Part shown: positions 51,606 through 60,259 of the stretch, piece by piece
Layout: every line of letters begins with the position of its first letter
Position numbering within the stretch: position 1 is the first letter of the stretch
Origin: an uncultured Verrucomicrobiota bacterium
Lineage (GTDB): Bacteria; Verrucomicrobiota; Kiritimatiellia; CAIVKH01
DNA length: 64,000 bases
Direction of reading: 5' to 3'
Assembly (NCBI GenBank): GCA_937996795.1
Contig: CALKUH010000030.1
Span: 40,249-104,248 of the forward strand
Notes under the pieces: model-generated
The model's database searches: none
Seen by the model: only the letters and a program-made list of their open reading frames with translations
Told to the model about the DNA's origin: nothing
Position numbers and translations under genes: made by a program

Positions 51606-51735
51606 CAAATTAAGGTTTTTCCCCTGAACCCGCATACGGGAAAACCCGATTTGCGTCCGAGCGTCGGCTTCGCCGTTTACTTGCTCCATTAAGAAAGCAT
51701 TTCATCGCTTCCATACACGCCGGGTAGACCCGGCT
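51606..51735 (+). promoter_or_regulatory. Structured leader before second hppA (class unknown)
   Basis: The 184-bp gap between the two hppA genes contains, after the GTAGCG repeats, an inverted repeat of GGTTTTTCCC with GGGAAAACC around a CCCGCATACGGG hairpin (about 51616-51649). A separate hairpin GCCGGGTAGACCCGGC (~51719-51734) lies directly before the AAGGA of hppA2. The layout suggests a structured 5' leader, possibly a riboswitch or attenuator. No known class was recognised. Confidence 0.4.
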
Positions 51736-51751
51736 AACAAGGATGGAAGCC

Positions 51752-54328
51752 ATGACACTGTCGCGAATTCGTTCGTGTGGGGTGCGGGGTTCAGTCGGTT
51801 GTCTTCTGGGGTTTCTGGTCAGTGCGGCGCCCGCGTGGGCGGATGCCGGCACGCTGGACGCGCCGCGCGTATTGCCCGATTGGTGGTGGCTGGCGCCGAT
51901 CGCGGGCGTGCTCGCGCTGCTGATGGCCTTCGTGTTCTATCGCAGCATTGCGGTGGCCAATCCCGGCAACGCGCGCATGCAGGAGATCGCCGGCTACGTG
52001 CGCGAGGGCGCCTACGCCTACCTGCGCCGCCAGTACAAGGTCGTCGGGCTCGTCTTCGTCGTTCTCGTCATCCTGCTCTCCTACATGGCCTTTGTCCTCG
52101 GCGTGCAGCACCGGCTCGTGCCGTTCGCGTTCCTGACGGGCGGCTTGTTTTCCGGGCTCGCCGGGTTCATCGGCATGAAGACCGCGACGATGGCGTCCTC
52201 GCGCACCGCGCAGGGCGCGAGTGAGTCGCTGAACCGCGGGCTGACCATCGCCTTCCGCGCGGGCGCGGTGATGGGCCTGACCGTGGTCGGCCTGGCGCTG
52301 CTCGATATCACCGCGTGGTTCGTCTATCTCTACAAGTATCACCACGCGCTGTTCGGCGGGCACCCGATGAACCTCGAGACCATCACGGTGGTGATGTTGT
52401 GCTTCGGCATGGGCGCCTCCACGCAGGCGCTGTTCGCGCGCGTTGGCGGCGGCATCTACACGAAGGCGGCGGATGTGGGCGCGGACCTCGTGGGCAAGGT
52501 CGAGGCGGGCATTCCCGAGGACGACCCGCGCAACCCGGCGACCATCGCGGACAATGTCGGCGACAACGTGGGCGATGTCGCGGGCATGGGCGCGGACCTC
52601 TATGAAAGCTACGCGGGCTCCGTGCTCGCGACGGCGGCGCTGGGCGTGGCGGCGGCGACGGTCGGCGGATGGGATGCCGACAAGACGTTTGCGTTCCTGT
52701 CCGCGCCGATGATGCTCGCGGCGCTCGGCATCATCCTCTCCATCTTCGGCATCTTCCTCGTCCGCACGCGCGAGGATGCGTCGATGAAAGCCCTGCTGGG
52801 CGCGCTGAACCGCGGGATCTACGTGTCGAGCGTGCTGATCATCGTCGCCGCGTGGGCGCTCGTGAGGTTCCTCGACATGCCGATCGGTGTGTTCTGGTCC
52901 ATCACCATCGGCGTGGTGCTCGGCATTGTGATCGGCAAGGGCACGGAGTGGGCGACCGCCGCGGAGTACAAGCCCACGCGGTTCATCGCGGACCAGGCGG
53001 CGACCGGCCCGGCGACGGTGATTATCGGCGGCATCGCCGAGGGCATGATGTCCACCTGGATCCCGGTGCTCGCGGTCTGCGTCGGCACGCTGCTGAGCTT
53101 CGCCGTGATGAACGGCTTCGTGGATCTCCTCGCCGGCCTCTACGGCGTCGGCATCGCCGCCGTGGGCATGCTCTCCACGCTCGGCCTGACGCTGGCGACG
53201 GACGCCTACGGCCCGATCGCGGACAACGCGGGCGGAAATGCGGAGATGAGCGAACTGCCGAAGGAAGTCCGCACCCGCACGGACGCGCTCGACTCGCTCG
53301 GCAACACGACCGCGGCCATCGGCAAGGGCTTCGCCATCGGGTCCGCCGCGCTGACGGCGCTGGCGCTGCTGGCGAGCTACATCGAGGAGGTCCGCATCGG
53401 CATCCACCGCGAGGCGGCCATCGAATATGTCGCCCCGGCGGACGGGCAGGCGTTCGCGCTGGCCGGCGTGGGCGCGGACTACAACAAGAAGTGGGCGGTG
53501 TTCTTCCCCGGCGCCAAGCCGGGCAACCGCGAGGAGCAGCAGTTTTACACGATGAGCGCGTTTGAAGGCACGGGGCCGGGCGCGGTGGTACTGAAGGACG
53601 ACGCCGGCGTCGAGCACAGCCTGATCATCAACGAGATCGGCGAGTTCGTAAAAAGCTCGCCGGTGACGGACGTCAACGGCAAGCGGCTCGCGGCGGGCAA
53701 GGCGTCGCTCAAGGACTACATGACGTTGTATGACGCGAGCCTGATGAATCCCAAGGTGCTGGTGGGCGTGTTCATCGGCGTGCTGGCGGTGTTCGTGTTC
53801 AGCGCGATGACGATGAAGGCCGTGGGCCGCGCGGCGTTCGCGATGGTCCAGGAGGTCCGCCGCCAGTTCAAGGAGAAGCCGGGCATCATGGAGGGCACGG
53901 AGCGGCCCGACTACGCGCGGTGCGTCGCGATCTCCACGGCGGGCGCGCAGCGCGAGATGCTGCTGCCGTCGATCCTCGCGATCGCGCTGCCGGTGGTCAC
54001 GGGACTGGTGCTGAACGTCTCGGGCATCCTCGGGCTGCTGGTTGGCGGCCTCTGCGCCGGGTTCTCCGTCGCGGTGTTCATGGCGAATTCCGGCGGCGCG
54101 TGGGACAACGCGAAGAAATACATCGAAGCCGGGCACCTCGGCGGCAAGGGCTCGCTGGCGCATAAGGCGGCGGTGGTGGGCGACACGGTGGGCGATCCCT
54201 TCAAGGACACCTGCGGGCCCTCCCTGAACATCCTCATCAAGCTGATGACGATGGTCAGCATCGTGTTTGCGGGACTGATCGTGAAATACGCGCCCGCCAT
54301 CGGGCACTGGCTGAACCTCGGCAACTAA
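51752..54328 (+). CDS. hppA: Membrane pyrophosphatase with large inserted soluble domain
   Basis: This is a second, 858-residue pyrophosphatase. It has the same catalytic blocks (KAADVGADLVGKVEAGIPED, DNVGDNVGDVAGMGADLYES) and potassium-type residues (GNTTAAIGKGFAIGSAALTA). It differs in an N-terminal signal-like segment (VGCLLGFLVSAAPAWA) and in ~100 extra residues after ASYIEEVRIGI (about residues 553-653) before KDYMTLYDASLMNPKVL. The YDASLMNPKVL context resembles the Na+,H+-pumping class described from Bacteroides, which has a shorter insert. ATG 51752 fits the AAGGA; ATG 51743 is an alternative. Confidence 0.93.
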   Translation: MTLSRIRSCGVRGSVGCLLGFLVSAAPAWADAGTLDAPRVLPDWWWLAPIAGVLALLMAFVFYRSIAVANPGNARMQEIAGYVREGAYAYLRRQYKVVGLVFVVLVILLSYMAFVLGVQHRLVPFAFLTGGLFSGLAGFIGMKTATMASSRTAQGASESLNRGLTIAFRAGAVMGLTVVGLALLDITAWFVYLYKYHHALFGGHPMNLETITVVMLCFGMGASTQALFARVGGGIYTKAADVGADLVGKVEAGIPEDDPRNPATIADNVGDNVGDVAGMGADLYESYAGSVLATAALGVAAATVGGWDADKTFAFLSAPMMLAALGIILSIFGIFLVRTREDASMKALLGALNRGIYVSSVLIIVAAWALVRFLDMPIGVFWSITIGVVLGIVIGKGTEWATAAEYKPTRFIADQAATGPATVIIGGIAEGMMSTWIPVLAVCVGTLLSFAVMNGFVDLLAGLYGVGIAAVGMLSTLGLTLATDAYGPIADNAGGNAEMSELPKEVRTRTDALDSLGNTTAAIGKGFAIGSAALTALALLASYIEEVRIGIHREAAIEYVAPADGQAFALAGVGADYNKKWAVFFPGAKPGNREEQQFYTMSAFEGTGPGAVVLKDDAGVEHSLIINEIGEFVKSSPVTDVNGKRLAAGKASLKDYMTLYDASLMNPKVLVGVFIGVLAVFVFSAMTMKAVGRAAFAMVQEVRRQFKEKPGIMEGTERPDYARCVAISTAGAQREMLLPSILAIALPVVTGLVLNVSGILGLLVGGLCAGFSVAVFMANSGGAWDNAKKYIEAGHLGGKGSLAHKAAVVGDTVGDPFKDTCGPSLNILIKLMTMVSIVFAGLIVKYAPAIGHWLNLGN

Positions 54329-54341
54329 TCCAGGAGAATCC

Positions 54342-55106
54342 ATGAAGACCCACCTGTATTTCATGTGCTACCAGACGGAGGCGCTCGTCGCCTCGCACCT
54401 CGACGCGAGCGAATTCGGCGCCTACATGGCCGTGGGCACGCGCAAGCACACCTCGGGCAATGTGATCTTCTTCGAGGTGGACCCTGCCGTGGCCGCGAAA
54501 ACCCTGCCCGTCGCGGGCGAGTTGGAAAAACGCTGCGTGCCGCACCCCGACGGTTCTCCGCGCCACAGCAAATATCTCGGCATCTACCGCGTGCTCGAAC
54601 ACCTGCCGCTGGAGGCGCTGGGCAAACTCTACCTCGTCACGCGCGACGGGCGCGTGCTCGGCCTTGAGGGCAAGCCCTACGACGGCGCGAAGGAGGAACG
54701 AGGACCCAACCTCTACACGGAATTGTGCCCGGTTACGCCGCGCGTCGTCTCGTTCCTGCCGCCGGCCCGCTTCGCGAAGTTCATCACGGACGCCGCCAAC
54801 CCGGTGCATGTGCCGCGCATCCTGTTCGCCGACTCGCTGCTTGACCGCGAGGCCGACGGACGGCTCGCCGGCTACCTGCCGTACATGAACCCCGAGCACA
54901 TCGTGGACTGCATCAACGATGTGGCCGTGGCGGAGAAGGCCGCGAAGACGGTCGAACGCAACCCGAAGCTGATCGCATTCTACCGCACCATCCGGCGCGG
55001 CTTCTTCGTCGGCGACCCGACGGGCGTAAAACTGTACGCCTTCCCGTCGACCAGCGAACTCGAGGACAAACACCACCTCTGGTGGCGCTCCGCCTCGCTG
55101 GATTAG
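54342..55106 (+). CDS. Conserved-looking protein of unknown function
   Basis: The 254-residue protein (start MKTHLYFMCYQTEALVASHL) has no signal peptide, membrane span or motif I recognise. Aromatic and charged stretches such as GNVIFFEVDPAVAAK, KLYLVTRDGRVLGLEG and the C-terminus STSELEDKHHLWWRSASLD suggest a folded soluble protein. It starts 13 bases after hppA2 and is probably co-transcribed. A link to pyrophosphate or ion homeostasis is only guilt by association. Confidence 0.75.
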   Translation: MKTHLYFMCYQTEALVASHLDASEFGAYMAVGTRKHTSGNVIFFEVDPAVAAKTLPVAGELEKRCVPHPDGSPRHSKYLGIYRVLEHLPLEALGKLYLVTRDGRVLGLEGKPYDGAKEERGPNLYTELCPVTPRVVSFLPPARFAKFITDAANPVHVPRILFADSLLDREADGRLAGYLPYMNPEHIVDCINDVAVAEKAAKTVERNPKLIAFYRTIRRGFFVGDPTGVKLYAFPSTSELEDKHHLWWRSASLD

Positions 55107-55192
55107 GACCCGGCTGAAACGCCAGGCGGGTATTGAATGACGGCGCCCCGCATTCGACGGCGCGCGGCGGCTGTGTTACACCTATCCTCCGT

Positions 55193-57052
55193 ATGACGGG
55201 GTCTGAACAGGGGGAGGCGTCCGCGCGGCCGTGGTGGGATCGAATCCCCGCCTGGGCTGTCGTGCTGCTCGTGGTCGCCGTGTACCTGCCGGCGCTGAAG
55301 GGTGGCTTCATCTGGGACGACGACGCGCACCTCACCGCGAATCCCCGCATGGCGTCCTGGGCGGGGCTCGTCGAGCTCTGGAGCTCGCGCTGGGCGGTCT
55401 ATTATCCGCTGACCTCCACGACATTCTGGGTCCTGCGCCGCCTGTTTGGCCTGGAGCCCTTTTTCTACCACGCGTTTACGCTGGCGTTGCATATCGCCTC
55501 CGCGCTCCTGTTCGCGCGCGTGTTGCGCGGGCTGCGGGTGCCGGGTGCGATGCTCGGCGCGCTGGTCTTTGCCCTGCATCCGTTGAACGTGGAATCGGTC
55601 GCCTGGATCACCGAGCTCAAGAACACGCAATCGCTCCTGTTCCTGATGCTCTCGGCGCTGTTCCTGATCCGCAGTGGCGCGTTGCCGGACAACCAGTTGC
55701 GCGATTGGTCGGCGCTGCTGGCTTCAAAGGCCTTTTTCGTTTGCGCGGTGCTCAGCAAACCCTCCGTGGTCATGTGGCCGGCCGTGATCCTCGTCCTGCT
55801 GTGGTGGCGCGGCCGCGCGCGCAGTCCGCGCGAGGTGTGGTGGACGATTCCGTTCTTTGTCGTCTCGCTGCTGATGGCGGCCTGGACGATCTGGGAGCAG
55901 CGGTACAGTTCCGGCGCGGAGGGGCTGGAGTGGGCGATTCCGTTCGCCGACCGCCTCGTCACGGCCGCGCGCATCGCGACGTTCTATGCCGGGCAATTGC
56001 TCTGGCCCGAACCGTTGATGTTCATCTATCCATCGCTCCGGCTTTCCGCCGAGGAGCCGCGCGCCTGGGCTCCGCTGATTGCCATCGTCGGCGCGTTTAT
56101 CTGCGTGGCCTTCAACGCGCGCTCGTGGGGACGCCCCCTGCTCGCGGCCGGAGCGATCTTCCTGTTGTTCCTCTTCCCCGTGCTGGGATTTTTTAATGTC
56201 TATTTCATGCGCTATTCCGAGGTATCGGACCATTTTGCCTACCTGGCGAGCCTGCCCGCCTGCGCGGTCGCGGGCGCGTGTGGCGCCGGGCTTCACGCGG
56301 CGTGGCGGCGCCGCGCGCCTCGCCCGGCGGGGTGGATGGCGGGATGGGCGCTGGGCGCGCTGCTGGTGGCGCTCGGGCTGCTGTCGTGGCGGCACGCGCA
56401 CGTCTTCCAATCCAACGAGCGGCTGTGGCGCGATACCGTGGAAAAGAATCCCGGTGCGTGGATGGCGCAGAACAATCTCGGCCTGATCCACTGGGACCGC
56501 GGCGAGTGGCCCGACGCCGAGGCTCATTTCCGCGCCGCGCTGGCGGTCAATCCGCGCCACTACGAAGCCTTGTGCAATCTCGGCGCGGTGCGGCTGCGCC
56601 GCGGGCGGCTGGCCGAGGCGCGCGCCGCATTGGAGGAGGCCATCCGCTGGCAGCCGCAGCTTCCGCAGGCGTGGTACAACCTCGGTCGTGTGCACGAGAA
56701 AACCGGGGCGTGGCATGACGCGCAGGCGGCTTTCCAGCGCGTGCTCGCGATCGACCCGCAATTCGCCGAGGCGCATGCCCGCCTCGCGCTGCGCGCGGAG
56801 GAGTTGGGCGACGCGGAGCGCGCCCTGTGGCACTACCGCCACGCCCTTGAGCGCGCGACCCCGGACCCGCGCGAGCGCGCCAAATACCTCAACGAACGCG
56901 CCGCGCGCTTCATCAGCCGCCAGCAATGGCCCCTGGCCCGCGCATTCCTCGACGCCTCCCTCGCCCTGGACCCCGCCTTCGAAGACACCCTCCGCCTCGA
57001 ATCCGTCTGGCGCGACCTGCTTCCCCAGTCGCCGCCCCCGCCAACGCCATGA
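55193..57052 (+). CDS. TMTC-like membrane glycosyltransferase with TPR repeats
   Basis: The 619-residue protein has ~10 membrane helices in the first 420 residues. The luminal-loop acidic motif GGFIWDDDAHL near the first helix is typical of GT-C enzymes such as TMTC O-mannosyltransferases, and is followed by LHPLNVESVAWITELKNTQS. The C-terminus has TPR repeats (NNLGLIHWDRGEWPDAEAHF, YNLGRVHEKTGAWHDAQAAF). TMTC-like proteins are frequent in PVC bacteria. The donor and acceptor are unknown. ATG 55193 is chosen; no Shine-Dalgarno is visible. Confidence 0.85.
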   Translation: MTGSEQGEASARPWWDRIPAWAVVLLVVAVYLPALKGGFIWDDDAHLTANPRMASWAGLVELWSSRWAVYYPLTSTTFWVLRRLFGLEPFFYHAFTLALHIASALLFARVLRGLRVPGAMLGALVFALHPLNVESVAWITELKNTQSLLFLMLSALFLIRSGALPDNQLRDWSALLASKAFFVCAVLSKPSVVMWPAVILVLLWWRGRARSPREVWWTIPFFVVSLLMAAWTIWEQRYSSGAEGLEWAIPFADRLVTAARIATFYAGQLLWPEPLMFIYPSLRLSAEEPRAWAPLIAIVGAFICVAFNARSWGRPLLAAGAIFLLFLFPVLGFFNVYFMRYSEVSDHFAYLASLPACAVAGACGAGLHAAWRRRAPRPAGWMAGWALGALLVALGLLSWRHAHVFQSNERLWRDTVEKNPGAWMAQNNLGLIHWDRGEWPDAEAHFRAALAVNPRHYEALCNLGAVRLRRGRLAEARAALEEAIRWQPQLPQAWYNLGRVHEKTGAWHDAQAAFQRVLAIDPQFAEAHARLALRAEELGDAERALWHYRHALERATPDPRERAKYLNERAARFISRQQWPLARAFLDASLALDPAFEDTLRLESVWRDLLPQSPPPPTP

Positions 57053-57117
57053 AAATTCGCGCGGTTGGCGCCGTTGGTCCTTCTGGTTTGGATGTTAACT
57101 TCGCGTGAGGCACTTGG

Positions 57118-57145
57118 TTGACATCGAGTGTGTTTCCCGTATGAT
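57118..57145 (+). promoter_or_regulatory. Sigma70-type promoter of tRNA-Phe
   Basis: A consensus -35 TTGACA (57118-57123) and -10 TATGAT (57140-57145) are separated by 16 bases, and the tRNA begins 16 bases after the -10 element. Confidence 0.85.
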
Positions 57146-57160
57146 CGCCGCTTCTTTCGG

Positions 57161-57236
<76 letters not shown>

Positions 57237-57246
57237 CTTTCCCCAC

Positions 57247-57274
57247 AAGACCGCGATGGTTCGCGGTCTTTTTT
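57247..57274 (+). terminator. Terminator after tRNA-Phe
   Basis: A perfect 10-bp stem AAGACCGCGA (57247-57256) and TCGCGGTCTT (57261-57270), loop TGGT, continues into TTTTTT. It begins 11 bases past the CCA end. It also lies at the 3' end of the convergent EIIA gene and may serve both strands. Confidence 0.92.
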
Positions 57275-57746
57275 AATGCGTCGCCGGCGGGGCGGTGCGG
57301 TCGCGGCAGAGGAGGTCGACGACGGTTTCCTCGCTGGTGGCGTCGAGGACCTGCTGGCGGACGGCGGCGTCGTGCAGGGTGCGGCTGATGTCGGCGAGGA
57401 ACTGGATGTGCGGGCCGGTGCGGCTGGCGGGGGAGAGGGTCATCAGGAAAATCTGGCAGGGCTGGCCGTCCAGCGAATCAAACGGCAGGCCGTCCTTCTT
57501 GATGCCCAGTGCGGCGACCAGGCTTTCGACGGTGTCGGTCTTGCCATGCGGGATGGCGATGCCGTTCTGGAGGCCGGTGGACATCTTGCGCTCGCGTTCG
57601 AGCACGGCCTTGAGCGCGGCTTTTCGATCCTTGATGCGACCGGCCTGAGCCAGGACATCCACGAGCTCCTCAATCAGCGCGTCCTTGCTGGTCGCCGCCA
57701 AATTGAGTTTCACCGTTTCCTTGGACAATACCCGTTTGGGGTTCAT
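57273..57746 (-). CDS. PTS EIIA (PtsN/nitrogen-type) protein
   Basis: The 157-residue protein is a single EIIA domain of the mannitol/fructose/Ntr class. The phospho-acceptor His lies in NGIAIPHGKTDTVESLV, and GLPFDSLDGQPCQIFLM and LADISRTLHDAAVR are typical. With no sugar permease nearby it is more likely a regulatory EIIA-Ntr than a sugar transporter part. I set the start at ATG 57746. It is divergent from the next gene, which also ends in an EIIA domain. Confidence 0.9.
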   Translation of the reverse strand: MNPKRVLSKETVKLNLAATSKDALIEELVDVLAQAGRIKDRKAALKAVLERERKMSTGLQNGIAIPHGKTDTVESLVAALGIKKDGLPFDSLDGQPCQIFLMTLSPASRTGPHIQFLADISRTLHDAAVRQQVLDATSEETVVDLLCRDRTAPPATH

Positions 57747-57823
57747 GCCGATTCCTTCCAAAGCCGGCCATGATTATCGGCATCATCCGGCGCGGTCAAT
57801 CTCGCAATCGAAAAATGTGCCCC

Positions 57824-57851
57824 TTGCAAGGCGGAGGCGACGTGCTATAAC
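57824..57851 (+). promoter_or_regulatory. Putative promoter of the zinc-ribbon EIIA gene
   Basis: TTGCAA (57824-57829) and TATAAC (57846-57851) are separated by 16 bases, with the ATG 37 bases further on. It lies in the 142-bp gap between the two divergent EIIA genes. Confidence 0.55.
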
Positions 57852-57888
57852 GGCCCCACCTTTCACCCCCTACAAGGAACGAAATCTG

Positions 57889-58764
57889 ATGAGCTCCGCC
57901 GACGCGTCCGCCGCCTCGCCGAATGGAAAAATGCAGCGCTGGATCAACCATCTCATCCAGCTCCAGGACCTGATCTTCGCCCGCGACCAGCAACAGGCTT
58001 CGATGCCGGGCACGCAGTTGAGCACGCTGGAATCCTCGATCGAAACCCTCCAGGACGAACTGCCGCCGGAAATCGGCACGCATTTTCTCAAGATGCACAA
58101 GAAGGGCAACCTCGCGATTGTCCCGATCGCGAACGGATCCTGCTCCGCCTGCGGCATGGCGATCCCGGTGAGCCAGGTGCACGCGGTGCACGCGGCCGAT
58201 CGCATCTACCATTGCCCGAATTGCGCGCGATTCCTGTTCTACCAGACCGGCGCCCCGCGCCGCCTCGGGGCGCAGCGCCGTCGCGGCGAACCGGCGCAGG
58301 TCGGCATGGCGCGCTTCTCCTCCCCGCAATTGATGATCACGCAACTGGCGGGCACGACGCGCGAGGAGGTGCTCGCGGAGTTGAGCAACCGGTTGGAGTC
58401 GGAAGGTTTCATCGACAGCGCGGCGCGGCTGACGGAGGAGGCGCTCAAGCGCGAGGCCATCGCGAGCACGGCGGTGGATCACGGGCTCGCGTTCCCGCAC
58501 GTGCGCGGCGTGGAGGGCGGCGGTCTCACCCTCGCGCTCGGCGTGAGCCGCAAGGGCGTGCGGTTCGGCACGGGCAAGAACCTGACCCGCCTCGTGTTTT
58601 TCATGGTGATTCCCACCGCGGCGAGCGCGTTCTACCTGCGCCTGTTGTCGGGGCTCACCCAGAGCTTCCGCGACGAAGAGGCGCGCGAGGCGCTGTTCAA
58701 GGCGGAAACCCAGGAAGACCTCTGGAAGGCGCTGACCAAGGCGACTCGCCAGACGGTCACCTGA
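57889..58764 (+). CDS. Zinc-ribbon and EIIA-domain fusion protein
   Basis: The 291-residue protein has three parts: a helical/coiled N-terminus (residues ~15-65, LIQLQDLIFARDQQQ), a four-Cys zinc ribbon (GSCSACGMAIPVSQV with YHCPNCARFLFY, ~80-125) and a C-terminal EIIA-Ntr-type domain (AVDHGLAFPHVRGVEGGGL with the candidate phospho-His). The first two parts resemble the C4 ribbon of zf-RING_7/CT398-like proteins. The combination suggests regulation by phosphotransfer. Its partner EIIA is divergent upstream. Confidence 0.82.
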   Translation: MSSADASAASPNGKMQRWINHLIQLQDLIFARDQQQASMPGTQLSTLESSIETLQDELPPEIGTHFLKMHKKGNLAIVPIANGSCSACGMAIPVSQVHAVHAADRIYHCPNCARFLFYQTGAPRRLGAQRRRGEPAQVGMARFSSPQLMITQLAGTTREEVLAELSNRLESEGFIDSAARLTEEALKREAIASTAVDHGLAFPHVRGVEGGGLTLALGVSRKGVRFGTGKNLTRLVFFMVIPTAASAFYLRLLSGLTQSFRDEEAREALFKAETQEDLWKALTKATRQTVT

Positions 58765-58785
58765 TCAAGATCCGTTCGCCGCGGG

Positions 58786-59349
58786 CTAGATGCTTTCCGT
58801 CTCGTAGCGCGCGAAGTGGAGCGAGGGGCTCCAGTAGTCGGGGGACAGGCCGGCCTTTTGTTTGAGATGGCGCACGAAGTCGCGCGGGCGCGGCAGGTCG
58901 GCCCAGACGGACGGCAGGAAGGTGGCACGCGTTCCGTTTTCGCGCAGGATCAGTCCGTCGACGCCCGGCCGCAGCAGGCCGAGCAACTGCGCCTCGCTTT
59001 CGCACGCCAGCGGCGCGGGCGGGCCGATGATCGAAATATGCACCTCCAGCGCGGCCAGCTCCGCTTCGCGAAGGGGCGGAAAACGCGGATCGGCGAAGGC
59101 CGCCGCGTAGGCGTTGGCGTTGACATCCTCGGCCAGCGGGCGGCGGGGCTCAAGGGATCCGATGCATCCGCGCAGGCGTCCGTGGGTCTGCAGCGTGACG
59201 AAGCAGGCGCCCGGCTCGCGCAATTCCGCGGGAAGCGCGGCCGTGTCGAGGACCGGGGGGCCATGGTGGCCGAGGCCGTGACGGATCGCCTCACGGGCGA
59301 GCGCGTGGAGGCGTTGGCGGATGGGCTCATCCAAAGGCATAGGCGCCAT
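58786..59349 (-). CDS. AMMECR1 domain protein (AmmeMemoRadiSam protein A)
   Basis: The 187-residue protein has the AMMECR1 core: FVTLQTHGRLRGCIGSLEP near residue 50, then NAYAAAFADPRFPPLREAEL, VDGLILRENGTRATFLPSVW, and the end SPSLHFARYETES. The RGCIG motif is the family hallmark. Its biochemical function is not established. It overlaps the Memo-family gene upstream (starts at 59349 or 59340), an arrangement seen in AmmeMemoRadiSam systems, where a radical SAM gene is the third member. Confidence 0.9.
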   Translation of the reverse strand: MAPMPLDEPIRQRLHALAREAIRHGLGHHGPPVLDTAALPAELREPGACFVTLQTHGRLRGCIGSLEPRRPLAEDVNANAYAAAFADPRFPPLREAELAALEVHISIIGPPAPLACESEAQLLGLLRPGVDGLILRENGTRATFLPSVWADLPRPRDFVRHLKQKAGLSPDYWSPSLHFARYETESI

Positions 59350-60118
59350 ATCCCACTACGCGGGATCGATCCCCCGAGGTGTCCCCTGAATTCCGCACGT
59401 CCAGCGTGCGCGCGGTCAAGCCGTGGCGGGCCGCGACGTGCAGGAGGGCCAGGATGCCCATGCGCCCGCACGCGTGCTGCGGGCCGATGTCGTGCGGGTG
59501 GTTTTGTTCGATCGCCTGAGACGTGGCGGCGTCGGTCGCCCGGGCCTCGTCATATGAAAGGTAGTGGCTGAGGTCCGAGCTGACGGAGATGAGCGTGGCG
59601 TCGTCGTTGATGAACCGGTTGATCACCTGGGCCACGTCGCGGACGGAGGCGTCGCCGACGACCAACGGCACGAGGGCGAACTCGCCCAGCACCTCCTGGA
59701 GAAACGGAAGATGGGTTTCGATGCTGTGTTCGTGCCGGTGCGCGGCGTCGAGGGGCTGCACGGCGGGCAGGTCGTTCAGCGAATGGCGCGCGGATTCATC
59801 CACCGGGATCAAGCCCAGCGGGGTCGCGAAGTATTCCGTTTCCGGGAGGGCGATGCCCTTGAAGTGCAACCGGTGCGAGGGCCCGATGACGACCACGCGG
59901 GCAATCGCGCCCCGGCAGGCCGACCATGCGGCGAAGGCGGACCCGGCGATCGGACCGGAGTACATGAACCCGGCATGCGGCGCGATCACGGCCCGGGGCG
60001 TGTGGTCGGCGGCGTGGCCCTCCCGGAGGCAGCGCGAGACGATCGCGTGCAATTCCGCTCCATCCTCGGGATAGAACGTCCCGGCCACGGCGGGCCTCCG
60101 GGTTGTGGTGGTCTTCAT
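59327..60118 (-). CDS. Memo family protein (AmmeMemoRadiSam protein B)
   Basis: The 263-residue protein has the Memo signatures VIAPHAGFMYSGPIAGSAFA, VVIGPSHRLHFKGIALP and ISVSSDLSHYLSYDEA, plus a C-terminal CGRMGILALLHVAAR. Bacterial Memo proteins are related to class III dioxygenases, but the substrate is unknown. It is upstream of and overlaps the AMMECR1 gene. No radical SAM gene is adjacent in the window. Confidence 0.9.
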   Translation of the reverse strand: MKTTTTRRPAVAGTFYPEDGAELHAIVSRCLREGHAADHTPRAVIAPHAGFMYSGPIAGSAFAAWSACRGAIARVVVIGPSHRLHFKGIALPETEYFATPLGLIPVDESARHSLNDLPAVQPLDAAHRHEHSIETHLPFLQEVLGEFALVPLVVGDASVRDVAQVINRFINDDATLISVSSDLSHYLSYDEARATDAATSQAIEQNHPHDIGPQHACGRMGILALLHVAARHGLTARTLDVRNSGDTSGDRSRVVGYGAYAFG

Positions 60119-60259
60119 GTGCTGCCCCTACAGGCATCATGATGCCGCGCGAGGGGGCTGTCAATGAGGCGCCGGCGCTTTTTATGCCCCGTTCCGCATC
60201 CGGGCTTGTTTCGGGGCGTTCAGGGCTTATGCTGTCGGGCTTTTGGAGGACGCTGCCGC

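Noticed and set aside
51791..54364. 857-codon minus-strand open frame opposite the second hppA
   Set aside because: It is composed of His/Arg/Asp-rich sequence with no domain, directly opposite a conserved pyrophosphatase.
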